A stretch of 64,000 nucleotides of DNA from Oscillibacter sp. (GTDB taxonomy: Bacteria > Bacillota > Clostridia > Oscillospirales > Oscillospiraceae): positions 18,945 through 82,944 of the forward strand of contig JAAVHC010000040.1 in the NCBI GenBank assembly GCA_014799925.1, written 5' to 3'. Shown piece by piece: positions 51,660 through 60,313 of this stretch (the first letter of the stretch is position 1; each line of letters starts with the position of its first letter). The position numbers were made by a program, and so were the translations under genes. The notes under the pieces were generated by a model that worked only from the letters and a program-made list of their open reading frames with translations, had not been told where the DNA came from and ran no database searches.

Positions 51660-51689
51660 AGGCGCTATCCAGTTGGATAGCGCCTTTTT
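51660..51689 (+). terminator. Terminator after rpmB
   Basis: An 11-bp stem (51660-51670 with 51675-51685), an AGTT loop and five T. Confidence 0.9.
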
Positions 51690-51701
51690 CATCAAAAAGG
51701 C

Positions 51702-51730
51702 TCGCCATATTAAGAAAAGTGTGATATCAT
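51702..51730 (+). promoter_or_regulatory. Likely promoter for the Sel1-repeat gene
   Basis: An extended -10 (TGATATCAT, TATCAT at 51725-51730) with a weak -35 (TCGCCA, 51702-51707) at 17-base spacing lies just after the rpmB terminator. Confidence 0.5.
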
Positions 51731-51795
51731 AGTGACCGGGATTTGCCGCGCACCCCGCGGCGGATCCAGGAAACCGTGAAAAAGGAGCGAATCGA

Positions 51796-54700
51796 ATGAC
51801 TGCGGATCGAGAGGAAAACCTGCAGCCTGAGGCGCAGGATACGGTCATGGTGTATTTTAACCCGGAGCTGCTGCAAAGCCTGGCGGATCTGTCGGCGGAG
51901 AAGAAGCAGAATTTCCGGGAATTGCTGGCCGCTGCCGAGGATGGAGACCTGGAGGCGGCCTGCCGTCTGGGCAAGCACTACTGTCATGGCACGGACGGAG
52001 CTCCGGAGGACCCGGAAAAGGGGTTTTACTGGCTGTCCAGGGCCGCCGAGGGAGACCATATCGCGGCGCAGTACAGCCTGGGCATGTGCTGGCTCCGAGG
52101 CGTGGGAACGGACAGGAACCCCGAAAAGGGCGCACATTATCTCTCCGCCGCGGCGGAGCAGGGTTATCTCCCCGCGATCTGTGAGCTGGGGCTTTGCTAT
52201 GAGCTGGGAACAGGCGTGGAGATGGACAAGCAGAGGGCTGCCGAGCTCTATCGCGAGGCCGCCGAGCAGGATTTCGCGCCCGCGCAGTGCAACCTGGGCT
52301 TCTTCTACTACCGGGGCATCGGCGTGGAAGAGGACGACGAGGAAGCCGCCCGCTGGTTTGCCAAGGCGTCCCAGCAGGGCTTCGCGCGCGCCCAGATGCT
52401 GATGGGCGAATGCTTTGAGAACGGTTATGGCGTGGAAAAGGACCTGGATAAGGCGGTCGCCCTTTATCGCGCCTCCCATCAGCAGGGCTATGAGCCGGCC
52501 ACCTGCGCGCTGGGCGTCTGCTATGACCGTGGCGCGGGCGTAGAGGAGGACCGGGAGAAAGCCGTGCGGCTGTATCGGGAGGCCGCTGGAAAGGACTATC
52601 CGCGCGCCCAGTATCTGCTGGGTCAATGCTATGAATACGGACATGGCCTGGAAAAAGATGAGGTCAAGGCCATGGAGTGCTACCGCAGCGCCCATGAAAG
52701 CGGTTTTTCTCCCGGCACCTGCGCGCTGGGTCTCTGCTATGAGATCGGTATGGGCGTGGAGGCGGACCCGGCGAAGGCGGTGGAGCTGTACCGGCAGGCT
52801 GCGGAGACGGGGCACCCCGTTTCCCAGTGCAACCTGGGTTTCTGCTACTATCAGGGCATCGGCGTGAAGGAGGACAACGCCAAGGCGGTCCAATGGTTTG
52901 AACTGGCCGCCGAGCAGGGCTATCCCAGGGCCCTGAACCTGCTGGGCGAGTGCTACGACTTCGGTTATGGCGTGGAGAAGGACGAAACCAAAGCGGCGCA
53001 GCTCTACGCCGCCGCAGACGCGAAGGACTACGCCCCCGCCGCCACGGCTCTGGGACTCTGCTATGAGCTTGGCCGAGGCGTGGGCAAGGATCTGGAAAAG
53101 GCGGTGGAGTTTTACCGCCGGGCGGCGGAAAAGGGCGACGCCAGGGGCCAGTGCAATCTGGGATACTGCTGCTATCAGGGGATCGGTACGCAGACGGATG
53201 ACAACGAAGCCGCCAAGTGGTTTGCCGAGGCCGCCGACCGGGGTTATCCCAGAGCCCAGTTTTTGCTGGGTCAGTGCAAGGAATTTGGCTACGGCGTGGA
53301 GAAGGACCCGGAAGGAGCGGCGGAGCTCTACCGTACCGCCTGGGAAAAAGGCCATGTGCCTGCCGCCGCCGCGCTGGGGCTGTGCTATGAGCTTGGGCGC
53401 GGCGTAGAGAAGGATATGAGCCGCGCCCTGGAGTATTACACCCTGGGAGCCGAGGCGGGGGACGCGCGGGCCCAGTGCAACCTGGGCTTCTGCTATTACC
53501 AGGGGATTGGAACGGAGATGAACGACGTCCTGGCGGCGGAGTGGTTCCAGAAAGCCGCCAGCCAGGGCTTTGGCCGGGCCCAGCAGCTGCTGGGCGAATG
53601 CTATGAAAACGGCTACGGTGTGGAAGCCGACGCGGAAAAGGCCTTCCGGCTTTATCAGCAGTCCCATGAGGATGGTCATATTCCGGGCACCTGCTCTCTG
53701 GGGCTGTGCTATGAGCTTGGCACCGGCGTGGAGAAGGACCCGGCAAAAGCGGTGGAGCTCTACCGCCAGGCCGCGGAAAGAGGCTACATCCGGGCGCAGT
53801 GCAACCTGGGCTTCTGCTACTACCGGGGCATTGGCGTGGAGGAGGACAACTGCCAGGCGGTTATCTGGTTTACCAAAGCCGCAGAAAGCGGCTATCCCCG
53901 CGCCAGGCATCTGCTGGCGGAATGCTATGAGAATGGCTACGGCGTGCAGGCCGACGCCGCCCGGGCCGTAAGACTTTACCAGACCGCCCATGAGCAGGGC
54001 TACTCCCCCTCCACCTGCGCGCTGGGCGTCTGTTACGAATTCGGAGACGGCGTGGAGATGGACAAGGCCAAAGCGGCCGCCCTCTATCTTCAGGCTGCCG
54101 AGGCCGGGAATATCCGCGCCCAGTGCAACTATGGCTACTGCTGCTATCAGGGCATTGGCATGGAGGAAAACAATCAGGAGGCGGTACAGTGGTTTACCAG
54201 GGCCGCCGAGGCGGGAAGCGCCCGCGCCAGGATGCTGCTGGGCGAATGCTATGAGAACGGCTGCGGCGTGGAAAAGGACCCGCAGCGGGCTTTCCAGCTC
54301 TATCAGCAGTCCCACGAGGGCGGTCATGCCCCCGGCACATGCGCTCTGGGGCTCTGCTACGAGCTTGGCACCGGCGTGGAGATGGACAAGAAAAAAGCGG
54401 CGCAGCTCTATCTTCAGGCCGCCGAGGCCGGGAACGCCAGGGCACAGTGCAATCTCGGCTTTTTCTACTACCACGGCATTGCGGTGAAGGAGGATAACGC
54501 GCAGGCCTTCCACTGGTTCAGCCGGGCAGCGGACCAGGGGTATCACCGGGCGGAGTTCTTCCTGGGGGAATGCTACGAGAACGGCTATGGCGTGTCCGTG
54601 GATCTTGGTAAGGCTGTGGAATATTACGGAAAGGCCCATCAGGGCGGACGGGCGGACGCCGCCTTTGCCCTGGGAGAATGCTACGAAAAGGGCCAGGGGG

Positions 54701-54831
54701 TGGAGAAAAGTCTGGAGAAGGCGATGGAGCTGTACCGGCAGGCCTCCCTGCGCGGCAGCAGGAAAGCGGAGGAAGCCCTCAAGCGGCTGCAAAGCAAAAA
54801 AACGCGCAAATGGCCCTGGAGCAAAAAGTGA
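51796..54831 (+). CDS. Giant Sel1-like repeat protein (about 26 repeats)
   Basis: The 1011-residue protein consists of a 45-residue acidic head, then about 26 Sel1-type repeats of 36 residues from residue about 46 to 985, and a basic tail (KKTRKWPWSKK). Each repeat has the form A-x-x-x-G-x-x-x-A-x-x-x-L-G-x-C-Y-x-x-G-x-G-V. Sel1 repeats stack as helix pairs and bind other proteins. No signal peptide or membrane helix is present, so it should be cytoplasmic. Three repeat types alternate in order (CALGLCYELG, CNLGFCYYQGIGV, LLGECYENGYGV). Many repeats carry one or two cysteines. The partner is unknown. GAAAAAGGAGC precedes the ATG. Confidence 0.88.
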   Translation: MTADREENLQPEAQDTVMVYFNPELLQSLADLSAEKKQNFRELLAAAEDGDLEAACRLGKHYCHGTDGAPEDPEKGFYWLSRAAEGDHIAAQYSLGMCWLRGVGTDRNPEKGAHYLSAAAEQGYLPAICELGLCYELGTGVEMDKQRAAELYREAAEQDFAPAQCNLGFFYYRGIGVEEDDEEAARWFAKASQQGFARAQMLMGECFENGYGVEKDLDKAVALYRASHQQGYEPATCALGVCYDRGAGVEEDREKAVRLYREAAGKDYPRAQYLLGQCYEYGHGLEKDEVKAMECYRSAHESGFSPGTCALGLCYEIGMGVEADPAKAVELYRQAAETGHPVSQCNLGFCYYQGIGVKEDNAKAVQWFELAAEQGYPRALNLLGECYDFGYGVEKDETKAAQLYAAADAKDYAPAATALGLCYELGRGVGKDLEKAVEFYRRAAEKGDARGQCNLGYCCYQGIGTQTDDNEAAKWFAEAADRGYPRAQFLLGQCKEFGYGVEKDPEGAAELYRTAWEKGHVPAAAALGLCYELGRGVEKDMSRALEYYTLGAEAGDARAQCNLGFCYYQGIGTEMNDVLAAEWFQKAASQGFGRAQQLLGECYENGYGVEADAEKAFRLYQQSHEDGHIPGTCSLGLCYELGTGVEKDPAKAVELYRQAAERGYIRAQCNLGFCYYRGIGVEEDNCQAVIWFTKAAESGYPRARHLLAECYENGYGVQADAARAVRLYQTAHEQGYSPSTCALGVCYEFGDGVEMDKAKAAALYLQAAEAGNIRAQCNYGYCCYQGIGMEENNQEAVQWFTRAAEAGSARARMLLGECYENGCGVEKDPQRAFQLYQQSHEGGHAPGTCALGLCYELGTGVEMDKKKAAQLYLQAAEAGNARAQCNLGFFYYHGIAVKEDNAQAFHWFSRAADQGYHRAEFFLGECYENGYGVSVDLGKAVEYYGKAHQGGRADAAFALGECYEKGQGVEKSLEKAMELYRQASLRGSRKAEEALKRLQSKKTRKWPWSKK

Positions 54832-54853
54832 ATCATCTGTACATCTGTAAATA

Positions 54854-54894
54854 AGGAAGCGTTCCCGGCGGATCATCCGCCGGGAACGCTTCCT
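54854..54894. terminator. Bidirectional terminator of the Sel1 gene and its convergent neighbour
   Basis: A 19-bp perfect stem (54854-54872 with 54876-54894) with a TCA loop lies between the two convergent stops. The neighbour's TAG stop overlaps the right arm. Confidence 0.8.
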
Positions 54895-55666
54895 ATGTCC
54901 TCTGCTGCCCCAGCAGCTCCGGCAGCAGATCCTCCGTTTCCGGATACATCAGAAATCCCATGCCGATCCCCATCTCCCGGCCCAGACGCAGCTTCCGCCG
55001 AAGTGTGTCCGCATCGTCAAACAGGACAAACCGGCTCCCCTCCTTTTCTGTAAAGGTAAAATACTTGGCACACAGGTCGTGGGAATAGAATACGGACAGC
55101 CGGTTTTGTTCCAGCAGTTCCGCCAGTTCCTGCCCGGAAAGATTCCGCCCTTCCCCCGTAGGACAGGGCAGAGGGAAGCTCATCCGCAGGCGCTGGAGGT
55201 CCAGGGCCACCCTCCCCTTCCCGAACTGCCGGACGCACTCCTCCAGACGCTGGCGCAGATCTCCGCCGGACAGAGCGGTAGAGACCAGTACCGCCGCCTG
55301 CCCCACCTGACCACCGTAAGCCTCCGGAACAAAGAGCCTCTTTCCGTTTCTCGCAAGCACCCGGCCCAAAGCCTCCAAAAAGGAGGAACGATCCACAGCC
55401 GGGGGCTGTTCAAAATCCGCCAGCACGCCGCCGTAGCTCCGGTTGCCGCATTCCCGCCACACGTCCCGGCACAGGGCGGCGGGGTCCCGGATGGGGCCGC
55501 AGTCCTGATCCCCAAGGACCATGATCCCGCCGCGGGTCCTGGCCAGCAGATCCCGGCGGGCCAGCCGGCCGTCCCGGCCGACCCGGTAGGCAACATGGGC
55601 CAGCCGGTCCGTATAGCGGGCGGCCTCCCGCAGCTTGTCTGGCGTAACGGCCAAATAAAGTTGCAC
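54893..55666 (-). CDS. Putative GH18-like TIM-barrel protein
   Basis: The 257-residue protein starts at GTG 55666 after GGGGGGAAG; an ATG 51 bases upstream would run into the promoter of the divergent gene. GGVLADFEQPP (about residues 100-110) resembles the GH18 catalytic DxxDxDxE strand but keeps only D-x-E. RVALDLQRLRMSFPLP and FVLFDDADTLRRKLRL fit later barrel strands of SleL/YaaH-type enzymes. Without signal peptide or LysM it may be a degenerate or intracellular spore-cortex hydrolase relative. I regard the family assignment as tentative. Confidence 0.45.
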   Translation of the reverse strand: MQLYLAVTPDKLREAARYTDRLAHVAYRVGRDGRLARRDLLARTRGGIMVLGDQDCGPIRDPAALCRDVWRECGNRSYGGVLADFEQPPAVDRSSFLEALGRVLARNGKRLFVPEAYGGQVGQAAVLVSTALSGGDLRQRLEECVRQFGKGRVALDLQRLRMSFPLPCPTGEGRNLSGQELAELLEQNRLSVFYSHDLCAKYFTFTEKEGSRFVLFDDADTLRRKLRLGREMGIGMGFLMYPETEDLLPELLGQQRT

Positions 55667-55680
55667 AGGTACTTCCCCCC

Positions 55681-55709
55681 TTGTGGAATTTCCAAAATCG
55701 TGATATACT
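55681..55709 (+). promoter_or_regulatory. Promoter for yqeG-pepP
   Basis: TATACT (55704-55709) with TGA ahead (extended -10) and TTGTGG (55681-55686) at 17 bases. Confidence 0.6.
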
Positions 55710-55740
55710 CCTTCCATATTATGCGATCAAGGAGGGCGCT

Positions 55741-56250
55741 ATGCCATTTTCCCTCATTCCGGACCGGGTTTATGACCGATATACGGACCTCACCCCCCAG
55801 CGGCTGCGGGACCTGGGCGTCCGGCTGCTGTTGTGCGATCTGGACTATACCCTGGCTCCCCGTTCCATGGCGCGGCCCGACGGGGCCCTTCACGACTGGC
55901 TTGCGGGCTGCCGGGATGAAGGGATCACGGTCATGATCCTTTCCAACAACCGCTCCACCCGGCGGGTGGAAACCTTTTGCGGCGAACTGGGAATTCATTA
56001 TGTCGGTCATGCCGGAAAACCCGGCGTAAGGGGCTACCGGCAGGCCATGGAACGGACCGGCGTGCCGCCGGAGGAAACCGCCATGCTGGGTGACAAGCTT
56101 CTCACCGATGTGCTGGGGGCGAAGCGGACCGGAATCCTGGCGCTGATGGTGGAGCCCCTGGGCGGACCCGTGGGGGCCTGGAATCGGCTGCTCCACATCT
56201 TACAGCGCCCCTTCAAATGGATCGCCAGAAGGAGATGCCAGAACCTATGA
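55741..56250 (+). CDS. YqeG-family HAD phosphatase
   Basis: The 169-residue protein has HAD motifs LCDLDYTLAP (nucleophile Asp near residue 33), MILSNN and MLGDKLLTDVLGAKR. YqeG proteins are HAD class IIIA phosphatases; the related mitochondrial enzymes dephosphorylate phosphatidylglycerol phosphate, and that role is possible here. AAGGAGGGCGCT precedes the ATG. The stop overlaps the ATG of the aminopeptidase gene. Confidence 0.88.
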   Translation: MPFSLIPDRVYDRYTDLTPQRLRDLGVRLLLCDLDYTLAPRSMARPDGALHDWLAGCRDEGITVMILSNNRSTRRVETFCGELGIHYVGHAGKPGVRGYRQAMERTGVPPEETAMLGDKLLTDVLGAKRTGILALMVEPLGGPVGAWNRLLHILQRPFKWIARRRCQNL

Positions 56251-57320
56251 GCAGATTTCACAAAATCGCAGAGAAGCTGGAGGCGTATGGTCTGGACGCC
56301 ATAATGGTCACCAGTGCGCCCAACCGGCATTACGCCGCCCAGTTCCCCTCCTCCGCCGGCGTGGCGGTTGTCACCAAAGACAAGAGCTTCTTCATCACCG
56401 ACAGCCGCTACATCGAGGCCGCCGGGAAGCGGATCACCGGCGCGGAGATCCGTCAGAGCACCAACCAGGTCTCCGCCACAGACATCGTCAATGAGATTAT
56501 CAAGGCCCACGCGATCAAAAAGCTGGGCTTTGAGGAGCAGTACGCTACCGTGGCGGAGTATAACCGGTGGCAGAAAAAGCTGGACGGCGTGAAGCTGGTC
56601 CCCGCCACAAAGCTGCTGATGGATCTGCGCGGCGTGAAGGAGCCGGAAGAGATCGACTGCATGATCAGGGCCCAGCGCATCGCGGAGAAAGCGCTGACGG
56701 AAGCCCTTGACTTTATCAGGCCCGGCGTAACGGAGAAGGAAATCTCCGCCTACCTCCAGTACCGGATGCTCTGCAACGGCGCGGAGAGGATGAGCTTCGA
56801 GCCCATCGTGGTCAGCGGCGTCAACAGCAGTATGCCCCACGGCGTTCCCTCGGACAAAAAGGTTGAGAACGGCGACTTTGTTACCATGGACTTCGGCTGC
56901 GTCTATGGCGGCTATTGCTCCGATATGACCCGGACGGTGGCCGTTGGCTATGCGACAGAGGAGATGGAACAGGTTTATCATACGGTCCTGGCGGCACAGA
57001 AGGCGGGCATCCGCGCGTCGCGGGCCGGGGTTACGGGAAAGTCCATTCATGAGGCGGCCGCAAAGGTGATTGCCGACGCGGGATATGGCCAGTATTTCGG
57101 CCATGGCTTTGGCCACGGCGTAGGCGTGGAGATCCACGAGGGCGCGGGCGCCGCGCCCTCCAGCGACCAGCTGCTGCCCGCAGGCGCCGTCATCTCCGCG
57201 GAGCCCGGCATCTATATCCCCGGAAAGTTCGGAGTCCGCATTGAGGATGTGATCGTCCTTCAGGAGGACGGCTGCACCGACATCATGGAAGCGCCCCGTG
57301 AGCTGATGATTCTGAAATAA
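56247..57320 (+). CDS. M24-family Xaa-Pro aminopeptidase
   Basis: The 357-residue peptidase removes N-terminal residues ahead of proline. The creatinase-like N-terminal domain (residues 1-125) is followed by the pita-bread domain. The metal ligands are in DFGCVYGGYCSDMTRT (two Asp), GFGHGVGVEIHEG (His), EPGIYIPGKFG (Glu) and RIEDV (Glu). The ATG at 56247 overlaps the yqeG stop. In many Firmicutes efp follows; here a repeat element follows instead. Confidence 0.92.
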   Translation: MSRFHKIAEKLEAYGLDAIMVTSAPNRHYAAQFPSSAGVAVVTKDKSFFITDSRYIEAAGKRITGAEIRQSTNQVSATDIVNEIIKAHAIKKLGFEEQYATVAEYNRWQKKLDGVKLVPATKLLMDLRGVKEPEEIDCMIRAQRIAEKALTEALDFIRPGVTEKEISAYLQYRMLCNGAERMSFEPIVVSGVNSSMPHGVPSDKKVENGDFVTMDFGCVYGGYCSDMTRTVAVGYATEEMEQVYHTVLAAQKAGIRASRAGVTGKSIHEAAAKVIADAGYGQYFGHGFGHGVGVEIHEGAGAAPSSDQLLPAGAVISAEPGIYIPGKFGVRIEDVIVLQEDGCTDIMEAPRELMILK

Positions 57321-57350
57321 CCGGCTTCGATTGTATCCATCCGCAAATGA

Positions 57351-57561
57351 GCCCTGGAGGCAAGCGCTCAATGTCATTAAGTTAGCAGTCTATTCCCATA
57401 TTACTACTTTTTATTGGAAATCAGTATTAGCAAAAAGCCCGCACATTTTTTCTGTTTTGTCAATCCCTTTTGCTAATTTATTACAAAAAATCTGGACTCC
57501 TCTTTCCTGCGGAGTCCAGATCCTTTTAACTTAATGACATTGAGGCCTTGCCTCCAGGGGC
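57351..57561. repeat. 211-bp element with inverted ends of about 34 bp (MITE-like)
   Basis: Bases 57351-57384 and 57527-57561 are near-perfect inverted repeats (GCCCTGGAGGCAAG, two mismatches, CTCAATGTCATTAAGTTA). Inside are a second inverted pair (ATTAGCAAAA, 57426-57435 with 57468-57477) and an 11-bp terminator hairpin at 57490-57520. The interior is AT-rich, unlike its surroundings, and codes for nothing. It separates the convergent pepP-like and PucR-like genes. Confidence 0.75.
57490..57526 (+). terminator. Terminator inside the MITE-like element
   Basis: ATCTGGACTCC pairs with GGAGTCCAGAT around a 9-base loop and is followed by CCTTTT. It can stop pepP transcription. Confidence 0.75.
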
Positions 57562-57573
57562 TTTCGTATTCAT

Positions 57574-58665
57574 TTACGCGTCGATGCCCCGGCTGGTCAG
57601 GTATTTCTTGACCATCAGCGCCACCTTGAAGGTAATGGCGTCGTCAAATTCCCGCAGATCCAGGCCAGTGAGCTTCTTGATCTTCTCCAGGCGGTAAACC
57701 AGGGTATTGCGGTGGACAAACAGCTTCCGGGCGGTCTCGGAGACATTCAGGTTGTTCTCAAAGAACTTATGGATGGTGAACAGCGTCTCCTGGTCCAGAG
57801 AGTCGATGGGATTCTTCTTGAAAACCTCCACCAGGAACATCTCGCACAGCGTGGTGGGCAGCTGGTAAATCAGACGGCCAATACCCAGATTCTCATAGTT
57901 GATGATATATTTCTCCGTGTCAAAGACCTTACCCACCTCAATGGCGATCTGCGCTTCCTTATAGCTCTTGGCCAGATCCCGGAGGTGCAGGGCCACGGTG
58001 CCGATTCCCACGACGACCCGGCCGTCCCCGCCCACGCGCAGAGTCTCCTCCAGCAGGGAGGCCACACGCTGGATCTCCTTCTCTCCGCTGTTTTCCGGCA
58101 GCTGGTGGATCAGCGCCACATCGCTGTCCCCCACGCTGAGGACAAAGTCGTTCTGCCGGTCAGGAAACAGGCCCTGGATCACATCCATCAGGGCGGCGTC
58201 GCCATCCTCCAGCTGGCGGACCAGAAACACGCTGCGGGGAACCTCCGGCGCAACATGGAGCTCCTTGGCCCGCATGTAGATATCGCTGAGCATGATATTG
58301 TCGGAGATAATGTTTTTTATGAAGGAACCCCGGTCATGCTTCTCCTCGTAATAGCTCTTGGCCCCGTTGAGGGCCACGCTGGCCATGGAGCAGACCGTCC
58401 GGCTGACCTCGTCCTCCCCCATGGTGAACACGGCGTAGTCAAAATGGGAACCCCAGCCCCCCAGCGCATGGAACGTCCGGCCATCCGCGGCGGTAATCGT
58501 GCCGTCCGCCTGATTGATATACCCCACGTATTCCGGCCACTTCTTGCCGATGAGGCCCAAATCGCTGCAGGAGATCACCGTCCCCTCCCCATCAATCACA
58601 CCCACGACCCGGTCAGTGGCCTCTTTGATTTGCAGGACTACATTCTGAAAAATTCTCCCTGACAT
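57574..58665 (-). CDS. CdaR/PucR-type transcriptional regulator
   Basis: The 363-residue protein begins with a sugar-diacid recognition domain (SGRIFQNVVLQIKEATDRVVGVIDGEGTVI, residues about 2-130). It has a GGDEF-like middle and the PucR C-terminal helix-turn-helix (NLNVSETARKLFVHRNTLVYRLEKI). Such regulators activate diacid or carbohydrate genes. Its target genes are not adjacent. It is unrelated to the YbbR protein also called CdaR. GGAGGAGAGG precedes the ATG and a consensus promoter lies upstream. Confidence 0.88.
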   Translation of the reverse strand: MSGRIFQNVVLQIKEATDRVVGVIDGEGTVISCSDLGLIGKKWPEYVGYINQADGTITAADGRTFHALGGWGSHFDYAVFTMGEDEVSRTVCSMASVALNGAKSYYEEKHDRGSFIKNIISDNIMLSDIYMRAKELHVAPEVPRSVFLVRQLEDGDAALMDVIQGLFPDRQNDFVLSVGDSDVALIHQLPENSGEKEIQRVASLLEETLRVGGDGRVVVGIGTVALHLRDLAKSYKEAQIAIEVGKVFDTEKYIINYENLGIGRLIYQLPTTLCEMFLVEVFKKNPIDSLDQETLFTIHKFFENNLNVSETARKLFVHRNTLVYRLEKIKKLTGLDLREFDDAITFKVALMVKKYLTSRGIDA

Positions 58666-58730
58666 AGCGCCTCTCCTCCATCAGCAATAATTCCTTCTCG
58701 TCTCTTTGTGCAATCTGTCGACCCTTTTTT

Positions 58731-58759
58731 ATTATACCGTGCCCCTCGACACTTTGCAA
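58731..58759 (-). promoter_or_regulatory. SigA-type promoter for the PucR-type regulator
   Basis: TTGCAA (58754-58759), 17 bases and TATAAT (58731-58736) on the minus strand. Confidence 0.8.
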
Positions 58760-58826
58760 GACATTTTTTCTTTTTTCCACAAAAAAACTTAATTCATTTT
58801 GGCTGATTTGTAAGTTTCCCGGATTT

Positions 58827-59537
58827 TCAAAGCTTTCCACCAATTTTTGAAACTTCTTGCCCGCTCAAAAGGCGGAATTCCCCCGGTTTCAAAGATTCAT
58901 CCAGTACAAGCGTTCCCATTGAGATTCGCTTTAATCGGCAGACTGCCGCTCCACGGCTGGCTGTCATCCGCTTGATTTGGTGAAATTTGCCCTCGTGCAA
59001 TGTGACCAACGCCTCGTCCCCCGCGCCCAGAAGCTCCAATCCCGCCGGGAGGCACGCCGTACCGTCCGCCAGCGTTATGCCCTGGGCGAAAGCGGCCTGA
59101 TCCTCCGGGGTCAAAGGACGGTCCGTGCGGATATAATAGACCTTATCGACATGATTTTTGGGCGAGAGGAGCCGGTGGGCCAGCGCGCCGTCGTTGCTCA
59201 GCAGCAGCAGCCCCTCGCTGTCCTTGTCCAGCCTCCCCACCGGGAAAAGCCCCTGACGGCGAAAAGCCGGCGGGAGCAGGTCCAGAACCGTCCGCTGGCG
59301 GGGGTCTTCCGTGGCGGAAAGCACGCCCGCGGGCTTGTTCATCATCACATAGGTATATGCCCGGATCATCACCTCTTCGCCGTCCACCCGCAGGCAGGAG
59401 ACGGCGGGGTCCAGCTTCTGCTCGGGGGCGGCGGCGGGAACACCGTCCGCCAGCACCCGCCCTTCCTTTATCAGCTGCCTGACCTCCCGCCGCGACCAGC
59501 GGCCCGTGGAAGAGAGCAGTTTGTCGATCCGCTCCAT
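58827..59537 (-). CDS. Pseudouridine synthase, RsuA family
   Basis: The 236-residue protein has an S4 RNA-binding domain (ERIDKLLSSTGRWSRREVRQ, residues 2-21) and the catalytic motif GRLDKDSEGLLLL with the nucleophile Asp near residue 104. VMMNKPAGVLSAT and GKFHQIKRM are also typical. It isomerises a uridine in 16S rRNA (RsuA) or a related site; the exact position is not decidable. A promoter lies at 59572-59600. Confidence 0.92.
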   Translation of the reverse strand: MERIDKLLSSTGRWSRREVRQLIKEGRVLADGVPAAAPEQKLDPAVSCLRVDGEEVMIRAYTYVMMNKPAGVLSATEDPRQRTVLDLLPPAFRRQGLFPVGRLDKDSEGLLLLSNDGALAHRLLSPKNHVDKVYYIRTDRPLTPEDQAAFAQGITLADGTACLPAGLELLGAGDEALVTLHEGKFHQIKRMTASRGAAVCRLKRISMGTLVLDESLKPGEFRLLSGQEVSKIGGKL

Positions 59538-59571
59538 CAGTCATCTTCCCCCTGGCTCAATTATTTATTTT

Positions 59572-59600
59572 AATATATATGATATTTAGAAAATTTGCAA
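59572..59600 (-). promoter_or_regulatory. SigA-type promoter for the rsuA-like gene
   Basis: TTGCAA (59595-59600), 17 bases and TATATT (59572-59577) on the minus strand, within an AT-rich stretch. Confidence 0.65.
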
Positions 59601-59603
59601 TAG

Positions 59604-59638
59604 AAAACTGCCGTGCTCTGTGGGGCACGGCAGTTTTT
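59604..59638 (-). terminator. Terminator of the DUF2975 operon
   Basis: AAAACTGCCGTGC pairs with GCACGGCAGTTTT around an 8-base loop. T runs exist on both sides. It lies downstream of the minus-strand operon and just ahead of the rsuA-like promoter. Confidence 0.75.
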
Positions 59639-59691
59639 CCGCTCTGCTCGGATTTCTTCATCAACCTGAGCCTGTCATGCTATTCCCTGCT

Positions 59692-59886
59692 TAGAAGCGC
59701 AAACTCGTTACCGGGTGTAAATTTAGGAATAGCAATGGGTTAAGACTCGAAATAAAAATTCTTTTTGATATTTTTTCTTTCAATTATAGGTATCAAGGGT
59801 TACCGTGCGGCGGGCTAAGCTAAGCTGCGCAGAAAAGAGCGGATTTGGCCGTCCGCCCAGGACCTTTTTCTTTCAAAAAAAGTATC
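59692..59886 (-). repeat. Dispersed 195-bp repeat, copy 2
   Basis: Reverse-oriented full copy of the element at 32404-32598 with the same length and no large indels by eye. Its left end (59886) overlaps the stop codon of the 140-residue protein gene. Together with the terminator and the rsuA-like promoter it fills the gap 59538-59884, which holds no gene. Confidence 0.85.
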
Positions 59887-60307
59887 ACAGCACCGCCTCG
59901 AACCAGAACCAGTGGGGCCGGATGCGCCGGGTATAGCCGTGGTTGCCGCCTGGGTCCGCCCAGGACCAGCCCGCGCCGTCCTCTGTGAGCGGGCAGCCCG
60001 CCGCCTGGAACGAGACAGGCGTGTCGCTTCTGGAATAGTAGAAGCCCTTTTCAATGCCGCCGAAGGCCCAGCCCCGCTGGGTGTAAAATTCCACGATGCC
60101 GGCTTCCCGCCAGACAGCCGCGTCCCACGGACCATACCGCGCGGACATGTGACCCTCCGTGCAGACCAGGGAATCCCAGGCGTAATGGTCCAGAGAACCG
60201 TCGTTCAGGTACACATACAGACGCACGAAATGATCCCGGCAAGTAAAGCCGCCGATCAGCAGCAGGACCAGCGCCGCGGCGATAATTTTTCTTCTGTGTT
60301 TCCGCAT
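59885..60307 (-). CDS. Hypothetical membrane-anchored protein, 140 residues
   Basis: A basic start (MRKHRRK), one membrane helix (residues about 8-23) and an external, aromatic-rich domain (HMSARYGPWDAAVWREAG, GYTRRIRPHWFWFEAVL). No family is recognised. It is the last gene of the five-gene minus-strand operon, six bases after the 171-residue protein. The TGA stop shares two bases with the 195-bp repeat. Confidence 0.6.
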   Translation of the reverse strand: MRKHRRKIIAAALVLLLIGGFTCRDHFVRLYVYLNDGSLDHYAWDSLVCTEGHMSARYGPWDAAVWREAGIVEFYTQRGWAFGGIEKGFYYSRSDTPVSFQAAGCPLTEDGAGWSWADPGGNHGYTRRIRPHWFWFEAVL

Positions 60308-60313
60308 TTCCCC

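Noticed and set aside
51940..54780. Regular 108-base periodicity suggestive of a CRISPR array or satellite
   Set aside because: The period equals 36 codons of the Sel1 repeat and is fully explained by the protein.
51727..54876. Antisense open frame of 1049 codons opposite the Sel1 gene
   Set aside because: The frame stays open because the regular repeat codons avoid stops in that phase; it has no ribosome site and its product is a low-complexity mirror of the repeat.
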